This document shows, piece by piece, positions 7,419 to 16,760 of a DNA stretch of 64,000 bases; within the stretch, counting starts at the first letter, position 1, and every line of letters starts with the position of its first letter. The translations under genes and the position numbers were made by a program. Under the pieces are notes generated by a model. It was not told the origin of the DNA. It was given only the letters and a program-made list of their open reading frames with translations, and made no database searches. Source of the stretch: Dorea phocaeensis (GTDB lineage Bacteria > Bacillota > Clostridia > Lachnospirales > Lachnospiraceae); contig NZ_OEPZ01000002.1 of NCBI RefSeq assembly GCF_900240315.1, positions 248,001 through 312,000 of the forward strand, in the 5' to 3' direction.

Positions 7419-8790
7419 GATTACCGCCTCCTGCCAGTAACTTTTTTACCATTCCCACCAGGTACAACGAGCCAAGACAATAAATCTTCCCCTCTTTGCT
7501 CCGGTTCTGCTCCGCAGTGCGAAGCGCATCTTTCAATTCTTTTCTTTCCAGTACCGGCCGGTCAGTATAACGCTCAAACACTGCTTTTAACTCTTCTGCC
7601 GGAACTCTTCTTTTATCTTCAATCTCTGTGACCACATAACACCTTGCAGGGATCTGTGTACAGAGATCCTGTATCATTTCCTCATACTTCTTATCCGCTA
7701 CTGCCGAAAACACAATGACCGGATCTCCTTCTAACTCTTTTGTCCCCGGCGCTTCCTGCGACACTGCCGCACTTTTTTCAGCTTCGCGCACACTCTCTGC
7801 GAATGCCGCAATGGCTCCCGGATTATGCGCACCATCCAGAATCATATGGTCGCCGATCCGCTCCATTCTTCCTTCCCAGGTAATCCCAGCCAAAGCTTCG
7901 GCCCATACCCGGCTTCTCTCTTTGATCTCCTGCTTTCGCCCTGCAGCTTCCATCAAATATTCCGCCGTCTCAAGCGCCAGCTCCACATTCATAGCCTGAT
8001 AACAGCCGCAAAGTGGGATCTCGTAGATAACATCTTTATCATACGCATTTACCCGTGAAAATGCAATATGTTTCCAGTCAACTTCTCGGATTTCGTACGC
8101 ATTTTTCGAGATTTCTCTACACGGCGCACCTACCGCTTCTGCCGTCTTCCTGATCACATCACTGCTCTTTTTGCAGCTTCCGTCAAAGAACACCGGCACG
8201 TCTTTTTTGAGAATTCCCGCCTTTTCTGCCGCGATTTTTTCAATCGTATCTCCTAAAATATCCGTGTGATCCAGACTGATCGAGGTAATGACACAGGCCG
8301 CCGGATGTTCCACCGCATTGGTAGCATCCAAACGTCCCCCAAGACCTGTCTCTAGAATAATGTAATCCACCTTTTCTCTGGCAAACGTCAGCATCCCCAT
8401 TCCGAACAAAAATTCAAAATAGGAAGGATGCCCCAGGCCTTCTTCCTCCATCTGCCCGGCCACTTCTTCGACCTCTTTAAAAATCTCCAGAAAACGCTCA
8501 TCACTAATCTGCTGATTGTTGATCCTGATCCGCTCATTGACAGATACAAGATGAGGGGATGTAAAGAACCCTGTCTTTTTCCCCTCAGCCATCAAGATCG
8601 CCTGCAGATATGCACATACCGAACCTTTTCCATTCGTTCCGGCAACGTGAATGATTCTCGCGTCCATCGCCGGATCCGACAGCCTGTGTAAGAACTCCCG
8701 GGTATGCCAAAGCGGATGCTTCTTCGTAAACTTCGGAATTCTCTCAATGTAGGCTGCTGCTTCTTCATATGTGAACTGCCCTTTGATCAT
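7405..8790 (-). CDS. folC: Folylpolyglutamate synthase / dihydrofolate synthase
   Basis: A 461-residue Mur-ligase-family enzyme that adds glutamate to (tetrahydro)folates or to dihydropteroate using ATP. The P-loop is GTNGKGSVCAYL near residue 50; SLDHTDILG and the LDGAHNPGA block near residue 317 are FolC hallmarks. The length is slightly above the family norm of about 430 because of a charged insertion near residues 335-355. It overlaps the LTA-synthase-like gene at its start by four bases and the microprotein gene at its end, indicating an operon. Confidence 0.93.
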   Translation of the reverse strand: MIKGQFTYEEAAAYIERIPKFTKKHPLWHTREFLHRLSDPAMDARIIHVAGTNGKGSVCAYLQAILMAEGKKTGFFTSPHLVSVNERIRINNQQISDERFLEIFKEVEEVAGQMEEEGLGHPSYFEFLFGMGMLTFAREKVDYIILETGLGGRLDATNAVEHPAACVITSISLDHTDILGDTIEKIAAEKAGILKKDVPVFFDGSCKKSSDVIRKTAEAVGAPCREISKNAYEIREVDWKHIAFSRVNAYDKDVIYEIPLCGCYQAMNVELALETAEYLMEAAGRKQEIKERSRVWAEALAGITWEGRMERIGDHMILDGAHNPGAIAAFAESVREAEKSAAVSQEAPGTKELEGDPVIVFSAVADKKYEEMIQDLCTQIPARCYVVTEIEDKRRVPAEELKAVFERYTDRPVLERKELKDALRTAEQNRSKEGKIYCLGSLYLVGMVKKLLAGGGNHAEF

Positions 8791-11003
8791 TTTATTTTCT
8801 CCTTATCAGCCTGTTCTACCCATGACTTTGTCTTGTCGGTCGCCGTTCCTTCCTGGCGTACCAACTCTCCGCCCTGATAGATATAATCGTCTGATTTTCG
8901 GAACAATGTATTGCTGGATCCCATCTGATTCACCGAGATCACATCGCCGTCTTTTAACTCCACCTCGGAAATGTCAATTCTTGTATTATTTAAGAAGTTG
9001 CTCTTTTGCTTCTCCCCGTTCACAAAAATCTTACTGGACTTGGTGAAGTTTTCTCCGTATAAACTGTATCCGTCATCCAAATGCGGAACTAAATTTTGAA
9101 GCGTTACATCCCGAACGCCCATTACCATATGTGTATCCTCTGCCGTGATCGGCGGCTTGCCGCCATACACGTACTGATCACCATACAGGATATCATACTG
9201 CAGAAGTTCCAGGTCTGCCAGATAATTCTTGGTCTTGCGTCGTTCCTGATGATAGTTGAACACAGAACCGGAATGAATATCCAAACGGTCAAATACGTCT
9301 GCCATAATCTGATATGCCGCTACATTGCGATCCTGCTTTTCTAGACCGATGTTATCCCAAATCACATAATTGGTATTATAGAGATAACGCCCTTTTAAGT
9401 CCTCCGCTTTCAATCCCATGGTTGGAAGATGGTCTCCATAGAACACGATCACACTCGGTTCCCCGCGCTCTTTTACTGCCTGAACCAGATGTCCGGCAAA
9501 CTGATCCATCTCATAAACTTGATTTACATAGTATTCCCATTTGTTCTTCAACGCTTCGTCTTCGATGCCTTCTACTTTAATCACCGGTTCTTCCAACACC
9601 GGTTCTTCCGGATAATCTCCATGTCCCTGCACGCTGATTCCAAATACGAAATCCTGCTGCGGTGTGGTATCCATGGCTTCCAGAATGTGCTGCACCAAAA
9701 TATCATCCTTCGCCCAGCCGTTTTCCGTCATCTGCAGGATGTTCATAAATTCCTTACTGGTGAAACTATCAAATCCTGTATTGTTGAACACCCGCGCACG
9801 ACTGTAAAAATTCCCACCGTTGTTGTGAAGCGCATGACTTCCATATCCCAAAGATTGTAGTGCCGTCGCAGCACTTTCACAGGTCTTCTCCTTCAGATAG
9901 GTTTTATATGGATATTCACCCGGACCAAAATATCGAAGATTCATACCCGTAAGCACCTCAAACTCTGTGTTTGCCGTACCAGCTCCTACAGACGGTACTT
10001 TGAAATATCCCGAAGAGTAATTCTCATACATCTCATGGAGATTCGGACATGCATCCTGGGAAGTTGTGAAAAATTCTGCCTCATCCACATCAAAGTAGGA
10101 CTCCAGCTGCACAAAGATAATATTCGGCAGCTCTTCCTCGCTTCGTCCCGTCTCACTCTTGGTAATCTCGTTATGGTTCGTAATCGTATCCAACGTCTTT
10201 TCGCTGTAATCCGTCGGCTCGTTGATTCCGGTATTGAAAAGACTTGCCATAAAGCAATATGGAAGACCATAATCTTCATAAGCAAATGCAATATTTCCAA
10301 AATAGGTCGATACCACTCGCTTTTCCACCGCCAAGTCTGATACCAGCGCGTATGCTCCAAAAGAAGCTACAATTCCTACAAGCGCCCAGACTTTCCGAAC
10401 CTTCCCAGCGTACTGACCGCCGCGCTTCCACATGGATACAATCCATACCACCACGGCAGCGATTCCAATTCCCAGTACAACCAGCTCAAATCCGTTGAAA
10501 TAGTTATTAATCAGTGTCAGTCCATCGCTTGCCACCTTTAAGTCCTGGGCGTTAAACGGTGTGACTCGCTTCATCAGCATATAACCATTGGTCACACCAA
10601 TCACCATCCAGAACACGGTGACGATAATTCTGGTAAATACTCTCCGCTTCACCAGATACACGATGGAAAATGTGCAGAAAATCATAAAGGCATTGTAAAG
10701 GAATACCAAAGGCGTCTCCGTCATATAGCCCCATGCTTCAAATGCCGAATGTCTGGAGATTGCCTCAATTGCAAAGTTGATCGCACATGCCAACAGCATG
10801 TGGAACACCAGTGAAAAGCGATTCATAAACTTGTAGACCGGCTGCATCTTTCTTGCAAACGCACTGTTACGCCGTTCCTCAATAATGCGGGCGCGCCGTT
10901 CTCTCTTCGCTTTCCACCAGGCTTTTACGTCTTCTTTCTTCAAATTCTTCAATTTATGAAATGTCCCTTTGATATCAGTTTTTTTCAAACGAATCTTTTT
11001 CAT
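8787..11003 (-). CDS. LTA synthase family sulfatase-fold membrane protein
   Basis: A 738-residue protein with a basic N-terminus, about five transmembrane helices in residues 50-255, and an extracellular alkaline-phosphatase/sulfatase domain. Catalytic signatures include IIFVQLESYFDV near residue 296, the nucleophile threonine in GAGTANTEFEVLTG near 340, and FYGDHLPTMG near 525. LtaS-type enzymes transfer glycerol-phosphate from phosphatidylglycerol onto a growing lipoteichoic acid chain at the outer membrane face; the exact glycan donor or acceptor cannot be read here. A C-terminal extension of about 130 residues after the catalytic domain exceeds canonical LtaS. The start has an AAGGGGA ribosome site; it is coupled to folC by ATGA. 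Confidence 0.85.
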   Translation of the reverse strand: MKKIRLKKTDIKGTFHKLKNLKKEDVKAWWKAKRERRARIIEERRNSAFARKMQPVYKFMNRFSLVFHMLLACAINFAIEAISRHSAFEAWGYMTETPLVFLYNAFMIFCTFSIVYLVKRRVFTRIIVTVFWMVIGVTNGYMLMKRVTPFNAQDLKVASDGLTLINNYFNGFELVVLGIGIAAVVVWIVSMWKRGGQYAGKVRKVWALVGIVASFGAYALVSDLAVEKRVVSTYFGNIAFAYEDYGLPYCFMASLFNTGINEPTDYSEKTLDTITNHNEITKSETGRSEEELPNIIFVQLESYFDVDEAEFFTTSQDACPNLHEMYENYSSGYFKVPSVGAGTANTEFEVLTGMNLRYFGPGEYPYKTYLKEKTCESAATALQSLGYGSHALHNNGGNFYSRARVFNNTGFDSFTSKEFMNILQMTENGWAKDDILVQHILEAMDTTPQQDFVFGISVQGHGDYPEEPVLEEPVIKVEGIEDEALKNKWEYYVNQVYEMDQFAGHLVQAVKERGEPSVIVFYGDHLPTMGLKAEDLKGRYLYNTNYVIWDNIGLEKQDRNVAAYQIMADVFDRLDIHSGSVFNYHQERRKTKNYLADLELLQYDILYGDQYVYGGKPPITAEDTHMVMGVRDVTLQNLVPHLDDGYSLYGENFTKSSKIFVNGEKQKSNFLNNTRIDISEVELKDGDVISVNQMGSSNTLFRKSDDYIYQGGELVRQEGTATDKTKSWVEQADKEKIK

Positions 11004-11039
11004 ACTATCCCCTTATGTCTTCTACCTGTTCCACGTTGT

Positions 11040-13697
11040 TTATGACTGTTTTGCCTTCAGACCTTCCAGTCTTTCTTTTACCTGTTCCATCATCTGCTTA
11101 TAAGTCTCAAGCTTCTCACGCTCTTCACGCACCTTTGCCTCCGGAGCCTTGCTGACAAATTTTTCATTATTCAGCATTCCCGTTGCGCGGGCAATCTCCT
11201 TGTTAAGGCGTGCTTCTTCTTTACTCAGACGCTCAATCTCCTGCTCAAAGTCAATCAGCTCATTTAACGGAACATAAACCGTCGCATCCGGAACGACTAC
11301 AGATACTGCGTCATCCGCAATATTGGCACGATCATGCTGCACGATGAAATCATTGGCTGCTGCCATCATCATAGCTGAATTTTTCAATTCTTCCAGACCT
11401 TTGCAGATCGCTTCGTCTTCACATACGACGTAGATCGTTGCCTTTCTTCCGTTTGGTACGTTCATCTCCGCACGAACGTTGCGGACACCGCGAACGATCT
11501 CTTTATAGTGCTCTACAATCGTTTCCTCTGCCGGGAAGTTATTTGCTTCTTCGTATACCGGCCATGTAGAAATCATCAGAGATTCTTCTTCCGGAACCAG
11601 AGTGCTGTAAATCTCTTCCGTTACAAATGGCATATATGGATGCAGAAGTTTCAAAGAATTCTTCAGCACTTCTCTTAAGGTCCAAAGAGCTTCATTCGCG
11701 CCCTTCTCATCTTCCTCAGCATGATAAATGCGGTACTTCGCAAGCTCAATATACCAGTCACAGAACTCATCCCACATAAAGTCATAGATCTTGGCAAGGG
11801 CAATTCCCAGCTCAAATTTATCCATATTATCGGTAACTTCTTTGATCAGCTGATTACACTTGGTAAGAATCCAGCAGTCTGCCGGGTTCGTAAGCTTCTC
11901 TGGCTTCGTCAGGTTCTTCTCATCTAAGTTCATCAGAATGAACCGGGATGCATTCCATACCTTATTGGCAAAGTTTCGGCTCGCCTCAACTCGCTCATTA
12001 TAGAAACGCATATCATTTCCAGGTGCATTTCCGGTAATCAGCGTCATACGAAGAGCGTCCGCACCATACTGGTCGATGATCTCCAGCGGATCAATTCCGT
12101 TTCCAAGGGATTTACTCATCTTACGTCCCTGTGAATCTCTAACCAGTCCATGGATAAATACGGTATGGAACGGAGACTTTTCGGTATGTGCATATCCAGA
12201 GAATACCATACGGATTACCCAGAAGAAAATAATATCGTATCCGGTTACCAGCACGTCTGTCGGATAGAAGTAATCCAGTTCTTCTGTCTGATCCGGCCAT
12301 CCCAGTGTAGAGAACGGCCACAGTGCAGAACTAAACCAGGTATCCAGCGTATCCTCATCCTGTGTGAAATGTGTACCTCCACATTTCGGACACTTGCCTG
12401 GCATCTCTCTTGCCACTACAATCTCGCCGCACTCATCACAGTAGTACGCCGGAATCCGGTGTCCCCACCAGATCTGTCTGGAAATACACCAGTCGCGGAT
12501 ATTCTCCAGCCAGTGCAGATAAATCTTATCAAAACGCTCCGGAACAAATTTCAATTCGCCCGTCTTAATCGCATTGATTGCCGGTTTTGCCAACTCCTCC
12601 ATCTTCACAAACCACTGCTGTTTTACCATTGGCTCTACCGTGGTATGGCACCTGTCATGGGTTCCTACATTATGAGAGTGTGGCTCGATCTTTACCAGGT
12701 ATCCCTGTTCTTCCAGATCTTTCACCATTGCCTTTCTTGCTTCGTAGCGATCCATACCTGCATATTTGCCGCCCCACTGCTCATTGATGGTGGCGTCGTC
12801 GTTCATCACATTAATTTCCGGAAGGTTGTGACGCTTTCCAACCTCAAAGTCGTTCGGGTCGTGAGCCGGAGTAATCTTTACAGCTCCGGTTCCAAACTCT
12901 TTATCTACATAGTAATCTGCCACAATCGGAATCTCTCTGTCCGTCAATGGCAGGAGACACTTCTTTCCTACAATGTCTTTGTATCTCTCATCATCCGGAT
13001 GCACTGCAATCGCTGTATCTCCTAACATAGTCTCCGGACGTGTAGTTGCAATCTCAAGGAATTCATCCGTTCCGACGATTGGGTACTTGATATGCCAGAA
13101 ACTTCCTTCCTGCTCTTCATGCTCTACCTCAGCATCTGAAAGAGATGTCTTACATACCGGACACCAGTTAATGATTCTGGATCCTCTGTAAATATATCCT
13201 TCTTCATATAATTTAATAAATACTTCCTCTACGGCTTTGGAACATCCTTCATCCATGGTAAAACGCTCTCTGTCCCAATCACAGGAAGTTCCCAGTTTTT
13301 TCAGCTGGGAAGTAATGGTTCCGCCGTACTCTTCCTTCCACTCCCAGGTTCTCTCTAAGAATTTCTCACGTCCCAGTTCTTTCTTGTCAATTCCTTCTTC
13401 TTTTAACTGGTTCGTTACCTTCACCTCTGTAGAGATGGCTGCATGGTCTGTTCCCGGAACCCACAGCGCATTGTACCCTTGCATTCTCTTGTAACGGATC
13501 AGAATATCCTGCAGAGTATTGTCAAGTGCATGTCCCATATGCAGCTTACCGGTAATATTCGGCGGTGGCATTACGATGGTAAATGGTTTTCTGTCTCGGT
13601 CTACTTCTGCATGGAAGTAACGGTTCTCACACCATTTGTCATATAATTTTGATTCAATCGCTTTTGGATTGTATGTTGTCTCAAGATTTTTACTCAT
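11040..13697 (-). CDS. valS: Valyl-tRNA synthetase
   Basis: Class I aminoacyl-tRNA synthetase charging tRNA-Val. Signatures: the HMGH form of HIGH in [12 protein letters not shown], the editing (CP1) domain, zinc-type cysteines CDECG and CPKCGG near residue 415, KMSKS in [10 protein letters not shown] near 525, and a C-terminal coiled-coil arm. The ATG at 13697 (MSKNLETT) with GGGAGAA upstream is preferred over an ATG nine codons earlier, giving 885 residues. Expression is controlled by a T-box leader directly upstream. Confidence 0.96.
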   Translation of the reverse strand: MSKNLETTYNPKAIESKLYDKWCENRYFHAEVDRDRKPFTIVMPPPNITGKLHMGHALDNTLQDILIRYKRMQGYNALWVPGTDHAAISTEVKVTNQLKEEGIDKKELGREKFLERTWEWKEEYGGTITSQLKKLGTSCDWDRERFTMDEGCSKAVEEVFIKLYEEGYIYRGSRIINWCPVCKTSLSDAEVEHEEQEGSFWHIKYPIVGTDEFLEIATTRPETMLGDTAIAVHPDDERYKDIVGKKCLLPLTDREIPIVADYYVDKEFGTGAVKITPAHDPNDFEVGKRHNLPEINVMNDDATINEQWGGKYAGMDRYEARKAMVKDLEEQGYLVKIEPHSHNVGTHDRCHTTVEPMVKQQWFVKMEELAKPAINAIKTGELKFVPERFDKIYLHWLENIRDWCISRQIWWGHRIPAYYCDECGEIVVAREMPGKCPKCGGTHFTQDEDTLDTWFSSALWPFSTLGWPDQTEELDYFYPTDVLVTGYDIIFFWVIRMVFSGYAHTEKSPFHTVFIHGLVRDSQGRKMSKSLGNGIDPLEIIDQYGADALRMTLITGNAPGNDMRFYNERVEASRNFANKVWNASRFILMNLDEKNLTKPEKLTNPADCWILTKCNQLIKEVTDNMDKFELGIALAKIYDFMWDEFCDWYIELAKYRIYHAEEDEKGANEALWTLREVLKNSLKLLHPYMPFVTEEIYSTLVPEEESLMISTWPVYEEANNFPAEETIVEHYKEIVRGVRNVRAEMNVPNGRKATIYVVCEDEAICKGLEELKNSAMMMAAANDFIVQHDRANIADDAVSVVVPDATVYVPLNELIDFEQEIERLSKEEARLNKEIARATGMLNNEKFVSKAPEAKVREEREKLETYKQMMEQVKERLEGLKAKQS

Positions 13698-13744
13698 AGT
13701 TTCTCCCTTTTCCCTTTCCTTCACACATTTTTCACATTTTCTGG

Positions 13745-14030
13745 TATAAAAAAGCCCTTTACATAATGTATGTAAAGGGCGATTGTCGTCGCGGTACCAC
13801 CTTCATTGATATGATCACAGATCATATATCTCATCTTATTCTTTAACGGGAACGACTCCGGGACTGCCTAGCCTTTTCATCGATGTCCTAACTCATCTCG
13901 CTGCAATTCTTCTTACCGTACAGGTTCAGCAATCCGGCTCGGAAGCTACCTTCTGCATCTTCATCGCTAAGCGCCTCTCAGCCTACGGGCCGCTCTCTCT
14001 GACAGGTGAACCAATGCATACTCCTCTTCT
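13745..14030 (-). promoter_or_regulatory. T-box riboswitch (valS leader)
   Basis: On the minus strand the conserved T-box core GGTGGTACCGCG (13791-13802) precedes a GC-rich terminator stem. Upstream lie the AGAGAG and GATGAAGA-like Stem I elements and a paired Stem III region. T-box RNAs bind uncharged tRNA and block termination. A GTA triplet at 13947-13949, flanked by a purine, is the candidate valine specifier codon; its assignment is tentative because Stem I was not folded computationally. Confidence 0.92.
13749..13780 (-). terminator. Regulated terminator of the valS T-box
   Basis: GCCCTTTACAT and ATGTAAAGGGC form an 11-bp stem followed by a T-run on the minus strand, immediately downstream of the T-box core. 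Confidence 0.9.
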
Positions 14031-14061
14031 TCAACGCCTTTACTTTTTAAAACTAATGACT

Positions 14062-14090
14062 ATGATATCTATCAGTCCAGCGTTTGTCAA
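14062..14090 (-). promoter_or_regulatory. Sigma-A promoter of the valS leader
   Basis: Consensus TTGACA (14085-14090), a 17-bp spacer and TATCAT (14062-14067) on the minus strand. The predicted start near 14055 gives a leader of about 360 nt to the valS ATG, typical for a T-box. Confidence 0.85.
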
Positions 14091-14217
14091 GGAGTTTAGG
14101 GAATTTTCAGAAACTCTTAAGGAGTTGTCCCCTTCTCTACTTTTCCCCTCACAAAGATTGTTTCCCCTACTATTTTATGGTATCCTAAACCATAACTTCT
14201 ATTGGCTTTCTTAGGAA

Positions 14218-14748
14218 ATGCCGATCAAACCATCAGAAAGGCAGATGACTTCTATGAAATCGGAATATGTAACGCATAACTTTGCCCCCATCTTCGATCA
14301 AAACTCGCAGATTTTGATGCTTGGAACCATGCCTTCCCCAAAATCCAGGGAAACCGGCTTCTACTATGGACATCCTCGAAATCGTTTTTGGAAAGTGGTA
14401 TCGGATGTATGCGGCGAACCGCTTCCGGAAAGCAAAGAGGACAAAATTCAGTTCGCATTAAGAAATCGAATCGCCATTTGGGATGTGCTGGCTGGATGCG
14501 AAATTGCCGGAGCCGATGACAGCAGTATCAGAAATCCGATTCCCAATGACATGAACGTGATTTTAGAAAGAGCGAATATCAAGGCCATCTTCGCAACCGG
14601 CACAAAGGCTTCCCAGCTATACCGCCGCCACTGCCAGCCCAAGACCGGCATCGAGGTGATCTGCCTTCCTTCCACCAGCCCCGCCAACTGCCGCATCAGT
14701 TACGAGCAGTTATATGAAGCCTATTCCCAAATCTGTAAATATTTATAA
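14218..14748 (+). CDS. DNA-deoxyinosine glycosylase (MUG/UDG superfamily)
   Basis: About 165-176 residues. The N-terminal block FAPIFDQNSQILMLGTMPSP, the following GFYYGHPRNRFWKV and the C-terminal LPSTSPANCRISYEQL identify the hypoxanthine-DNA glycosylase branch of the UDG superfamily, which excises deaminated adenine from DNA. The start is uncertain: the first ATG (14218) has a close AGGA, while the ATG at 14254 (MKSEYVTHNF) begins where family homology begins. It is followed 45 bp later by a macrodomain hydrolase gene on the same strand. Confidence 0.85.
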   Translation: MPIKPSERQMTSMKSEYVTHNFAPIFDQNSQILMLGTMPSPKSRETGFYYGHPRNRFWKVVSDVCGEPLPESKEDKIQFALRNRIAIWDVLAGCEIAGADDSSIRNPIPNDMNVILERANIKAIFATGTKASQLYRRHCQPKTGIEVICLPSTSPANCRISYEQLYEAYSQICKYL

Positions 14749-14793
14749 ATTCTTTCAAATGATTCACAAAAAGAATTCACAAGGAGCACGATT

Positions 14794-15642
14794 ATGAATC
14801 CCTATCTTACCAATTTAAGCAAAGAAGAAAAAATAGAACGTCTGATTACACTTTTAAAAGAAGAAAATCCCGGATATGCCTCCCTTGCCGAACCCGCGGA
14901 TGCCGCTGGAAAGCGAAGGCTTCTTCGCACCCTGATGAACGTACGCTGGCCGGGTGAGATTTCCGCGGAATACCAAACACTTCAAGATTCCCTTTTGCAG
15001 GAAGAGAGTAAGGAGCGCGGAATCGTCTCTATTAAGGAGCTTCCTACCGCAGCCTCTTTATACCCTTGTACAAAGATCAAAAACGCGGACCGAATCACCC
15101 TCTGGCAGGGCGATATCACACGCCTGTCTGCCGACGCCATTGTAAACGCTGCAAACAGTCAGCTTCTTGGATGCTTCGTTCCCTGTCACGGCTGCATCGA
15201 TAATGTGATTCATTCTGCAGCAGGCGTACAGCTTCGTAATGAATGCGCCCGTCTAATGGAAGCCCAGGGGCATGACGAACCCGTCGGCAAGGCCAAAATC
15301 ACCTCCGGTTATAATCTGCCTGCCAAGCATGTTATCCACACCGTCGGTCCCATCGTCGGTCAGGAGGTAACTGATCGCCAAAGGGAAGAGCTTCGCTCCT
15401 GCTATTTAAGCTGCCTGAAGCTTGCAGCGAAACAGGGTTTAAAAACCATCGCTTTCTGCTGCATTTCTACCGGGGAATTTCATTTTCCCAACAAAGAAGC
15501 GGCTCAGATCGCGCTTCAGACCATTGACACCTGCCTGTCTGTCCTGGATCTTTCTCGGGTGGTAATCAACGTATTTAAAGAGGAAGACTTTCACATTTAC
15601 AAAAATCTATTTGAGGAGCAAATCGTATCATGGAAAATCTGA
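14794..15642 (+). CDS. Zinc-containing macrodomain protein-ADP-ribose hydrolase
   Basis: A 282-residue protein. The first 100 or so residues form a helical extension; the macrodomain follows with NAANSQLLGCF, then the zinc-type CHGCIDNVIHSAAG (about residues 128-146), NLPAKHVIHTVGP and FCCISTGEFHFPN. The Cys-His-Cys arrangement within GCFVPCHGCIDN is the hallmark of the SAV0325-type zinc macrodomains that remove ADP-ribose from proteins. No sirtuin or lipoate-carrier partner gene is adjacent, unlike the operons known from staphylococci and streptococci. An AAGGAG site precedes the ATG; the end overlaps the next gene by 13 bp. Confidence 0.9.
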   Translation: MNPYLTNLSKEEKIERLITLLKEENPGYASLAEPADAAGKRRLLRTLMNVRWPGEISAEYQTLQDSLLQEESKERGIVSIKELPTAASLYPCTKIKNADRITLWQGDITRLSADAIVNAANSQLLGCFVPCHGCIDNVIHSAAGVQLRNECARLMEAQGHDEPVGKAKITSGYNLPAKHVIHTVGPIVGQEVTDRQREELRSCYLSCLKLAAKQGLKTIAFCCISTGEFHFPNKEAAQIALQTIDTCLSVLDLSRVVINVFKEEDFHIYKNLFEEQIVSWKI

Positions 15643-16574
15643 TCTTTAGTTTAAATGCAACTGTCCCTATCTTCCTGCTGATGATTCTGGGAATCTTCCT
15701 TCGGAAAATCGGCTGGGTAGATCATGCATTTGCATCCAAAATGAACACCTTCGTCTTTCGGCTTCCGCTGCCCGTTCTGGTGTTCAGCGACTTGGCAACG
15801 GTAGATTTCTCCCAAGTTTGGGATGTCCGCTTCGTGCTCTTTTGTTTTTTTGCAACACTTTTTAGCATCGCTCTTGCAGCGCTTCTTTCCCGAATCTGGA
15901 AAGCTACGCCTATACAGGGTGAGTTTATTCAGGCTTCCTATCGAAGCAGCGCCGCCCTTCTTGGCATTGCATTTATCCAGAATATTTATGGAACCGCCGG
16001 CATGGCGCCTCTTATGATCGTTGGAAGCGTGCCCCTTTATAACATCATGGCAGTGCTGGTACTCTCCCTGTGCAAATCCAATCAACAGGGACTTTCAGGC
16101 GACGTTCTTAAGAACACCCTCAAAGGGATTGTAACCAATCCAATCCTGATCGGAATCGCAGCCGGACTTCTCTGGTCTGCCATCGGCATTCCCATGCCTT
16201 CCATCGCCGCGAAAACGATTTCCAATATTGGCAGCATCGCCACTCCAATGGGGCTGATTGCTATGGGCGCTTCCTTTGATTTTCAAAAAGCGCGTGCCAA
16301 ACTTGCCCCGGCTGTCACCGCTTCCTTTCTGAAGCTCATAGGATTTGCAGCACTGTTTCTCCCTCTGGCTGTTTCCTTTGGATTCCGCGAGGAAAAGCTG
16401 GTTGCCATCCTGGTTATGCTAGGCTCTGCCACAACCGTCAGCAGCTTCGTAATGGCCAAAAATATGGAACACGAAGGGGTTCTGTCTTCCAGCGTCGTCA
16501 TGCTGACCACTATGTTCAGTGCATTTACGCTGACCGGATGGCTTTATCTCTTAAAATGTATGGGCGTGATCTAG
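15630..16574 (+). CDS. AEC family transporter
   Basis: A 314-residue integral membrane protein with about ten hydrophobic helices, matching the auxin-efflux-carrier (AEC/Mem_trans) family: NATVPIFLLMILGIFLRKIG at the N-terminus and GLIAMGASFDF near residue 212. Bacterial members export or import small organic anions; the substrate cannot be read. The start lies inside the end of the macrodomain gene, so the two are probably co-translated. Confidence 0.88.
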   Translation: MENLIFSLNATVPIFLLMILGIFLRKIGWVDHAFASKMNTFVFRLPLPVLVFSDLATVDFSQVWDVRFVLFCFFATLFSIALAALLSRIWKATPIQGEFIQASYRSSAALLGIAFIQNIYGTAGMAPLMIVGSVPLYNIMAVLVLSLCKSNQQGLSGDVLKNTLKGIVTNPILIGIAAGLLWSAIGIPMPSIAAKTISNIGSIATPMGLIAMGASFDFQKARAKLAPAVTASFLKLIGFAALFLPLAVSFGFREEKLVAILVMLGSATTVSSFVMAKNMEHEGVLSSSVVMLTTMFSAFTLTGWLYLLKCMGVI

Positions 16575-16582
16575 TCTTCTTG

Positions 16583-16611
16583 TTGTGAAGACTCTTCGCT
16601 CGTGGTATAAT
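16583..16611 (+). promoter_or_regulatory. Sigma-A promoter of the hydE leader
   Basis: TTGTGA (16583-16588), 17 bp, then consensus TATAAT (16606-16611). It starts transcription near 16618, inside the gap between the AEC gene and hydE. Confidence 0.8.
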
Positions 16612-16617
16612 ATACTT

Positions 16618-16748
16618 CATAACGTACTACTCACAAAGGGTAATTCCTGCGTGAAAAGGCGGAGCAATGAAATGAACACGAAAAAGGGTAGGGAGAAGTC
16701 TACTCTTTTTGTGGAACCCGGCCCGCTGTGCCGGGCTTTTTGTTTTTA
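16618..16748 (+). ncRNA. Structured leader RNA with terminator upstream of hydE (candidate riboswitch/attenuator)
   Basis: Between a strong promoter and hydE lies a roughly 125-nt element. GGG..TTCC (16638-16647) can pair with GGAACCC (16713-16719), enclosing a CGTG/CACG helix (16650-16653 with 16676-16679) and an 11-bp hairpin AAAAAGGGTAG/CTACTCTTTTT (16681-16691 with 16700-16710). The outer helix shares its CCC with the 5' arm of a terminator. Mutually exclusive pairing is the layout of a transcription-attenuating riboswitch. It matches no class I can name. Confidence 0.55.
16716..16747 (+). terminator. Intrinsic terminator in the hydE leader
   Basis: CCCGGC and GCCGGG form a GC stem with a 7-nt loop, followed by TTTTTGTTTTT; the AAGGAG ribosome site of hydE comes directly after. 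Confidence 0.85.
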
Positions 16749-16760
16749 AGGAGAATCTCT

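Noticed and set aside
13990-14214. 66-codon plus-strand ORF upstream of the glycosylase
   Set aside because: Overlaps the valS promoter and T-box start on the other strand; no ribosome site.
15651-16085. 144-codon antisense ORF in the AEC gene
   Set aside because: Shadow of a well-supported transporter gene.
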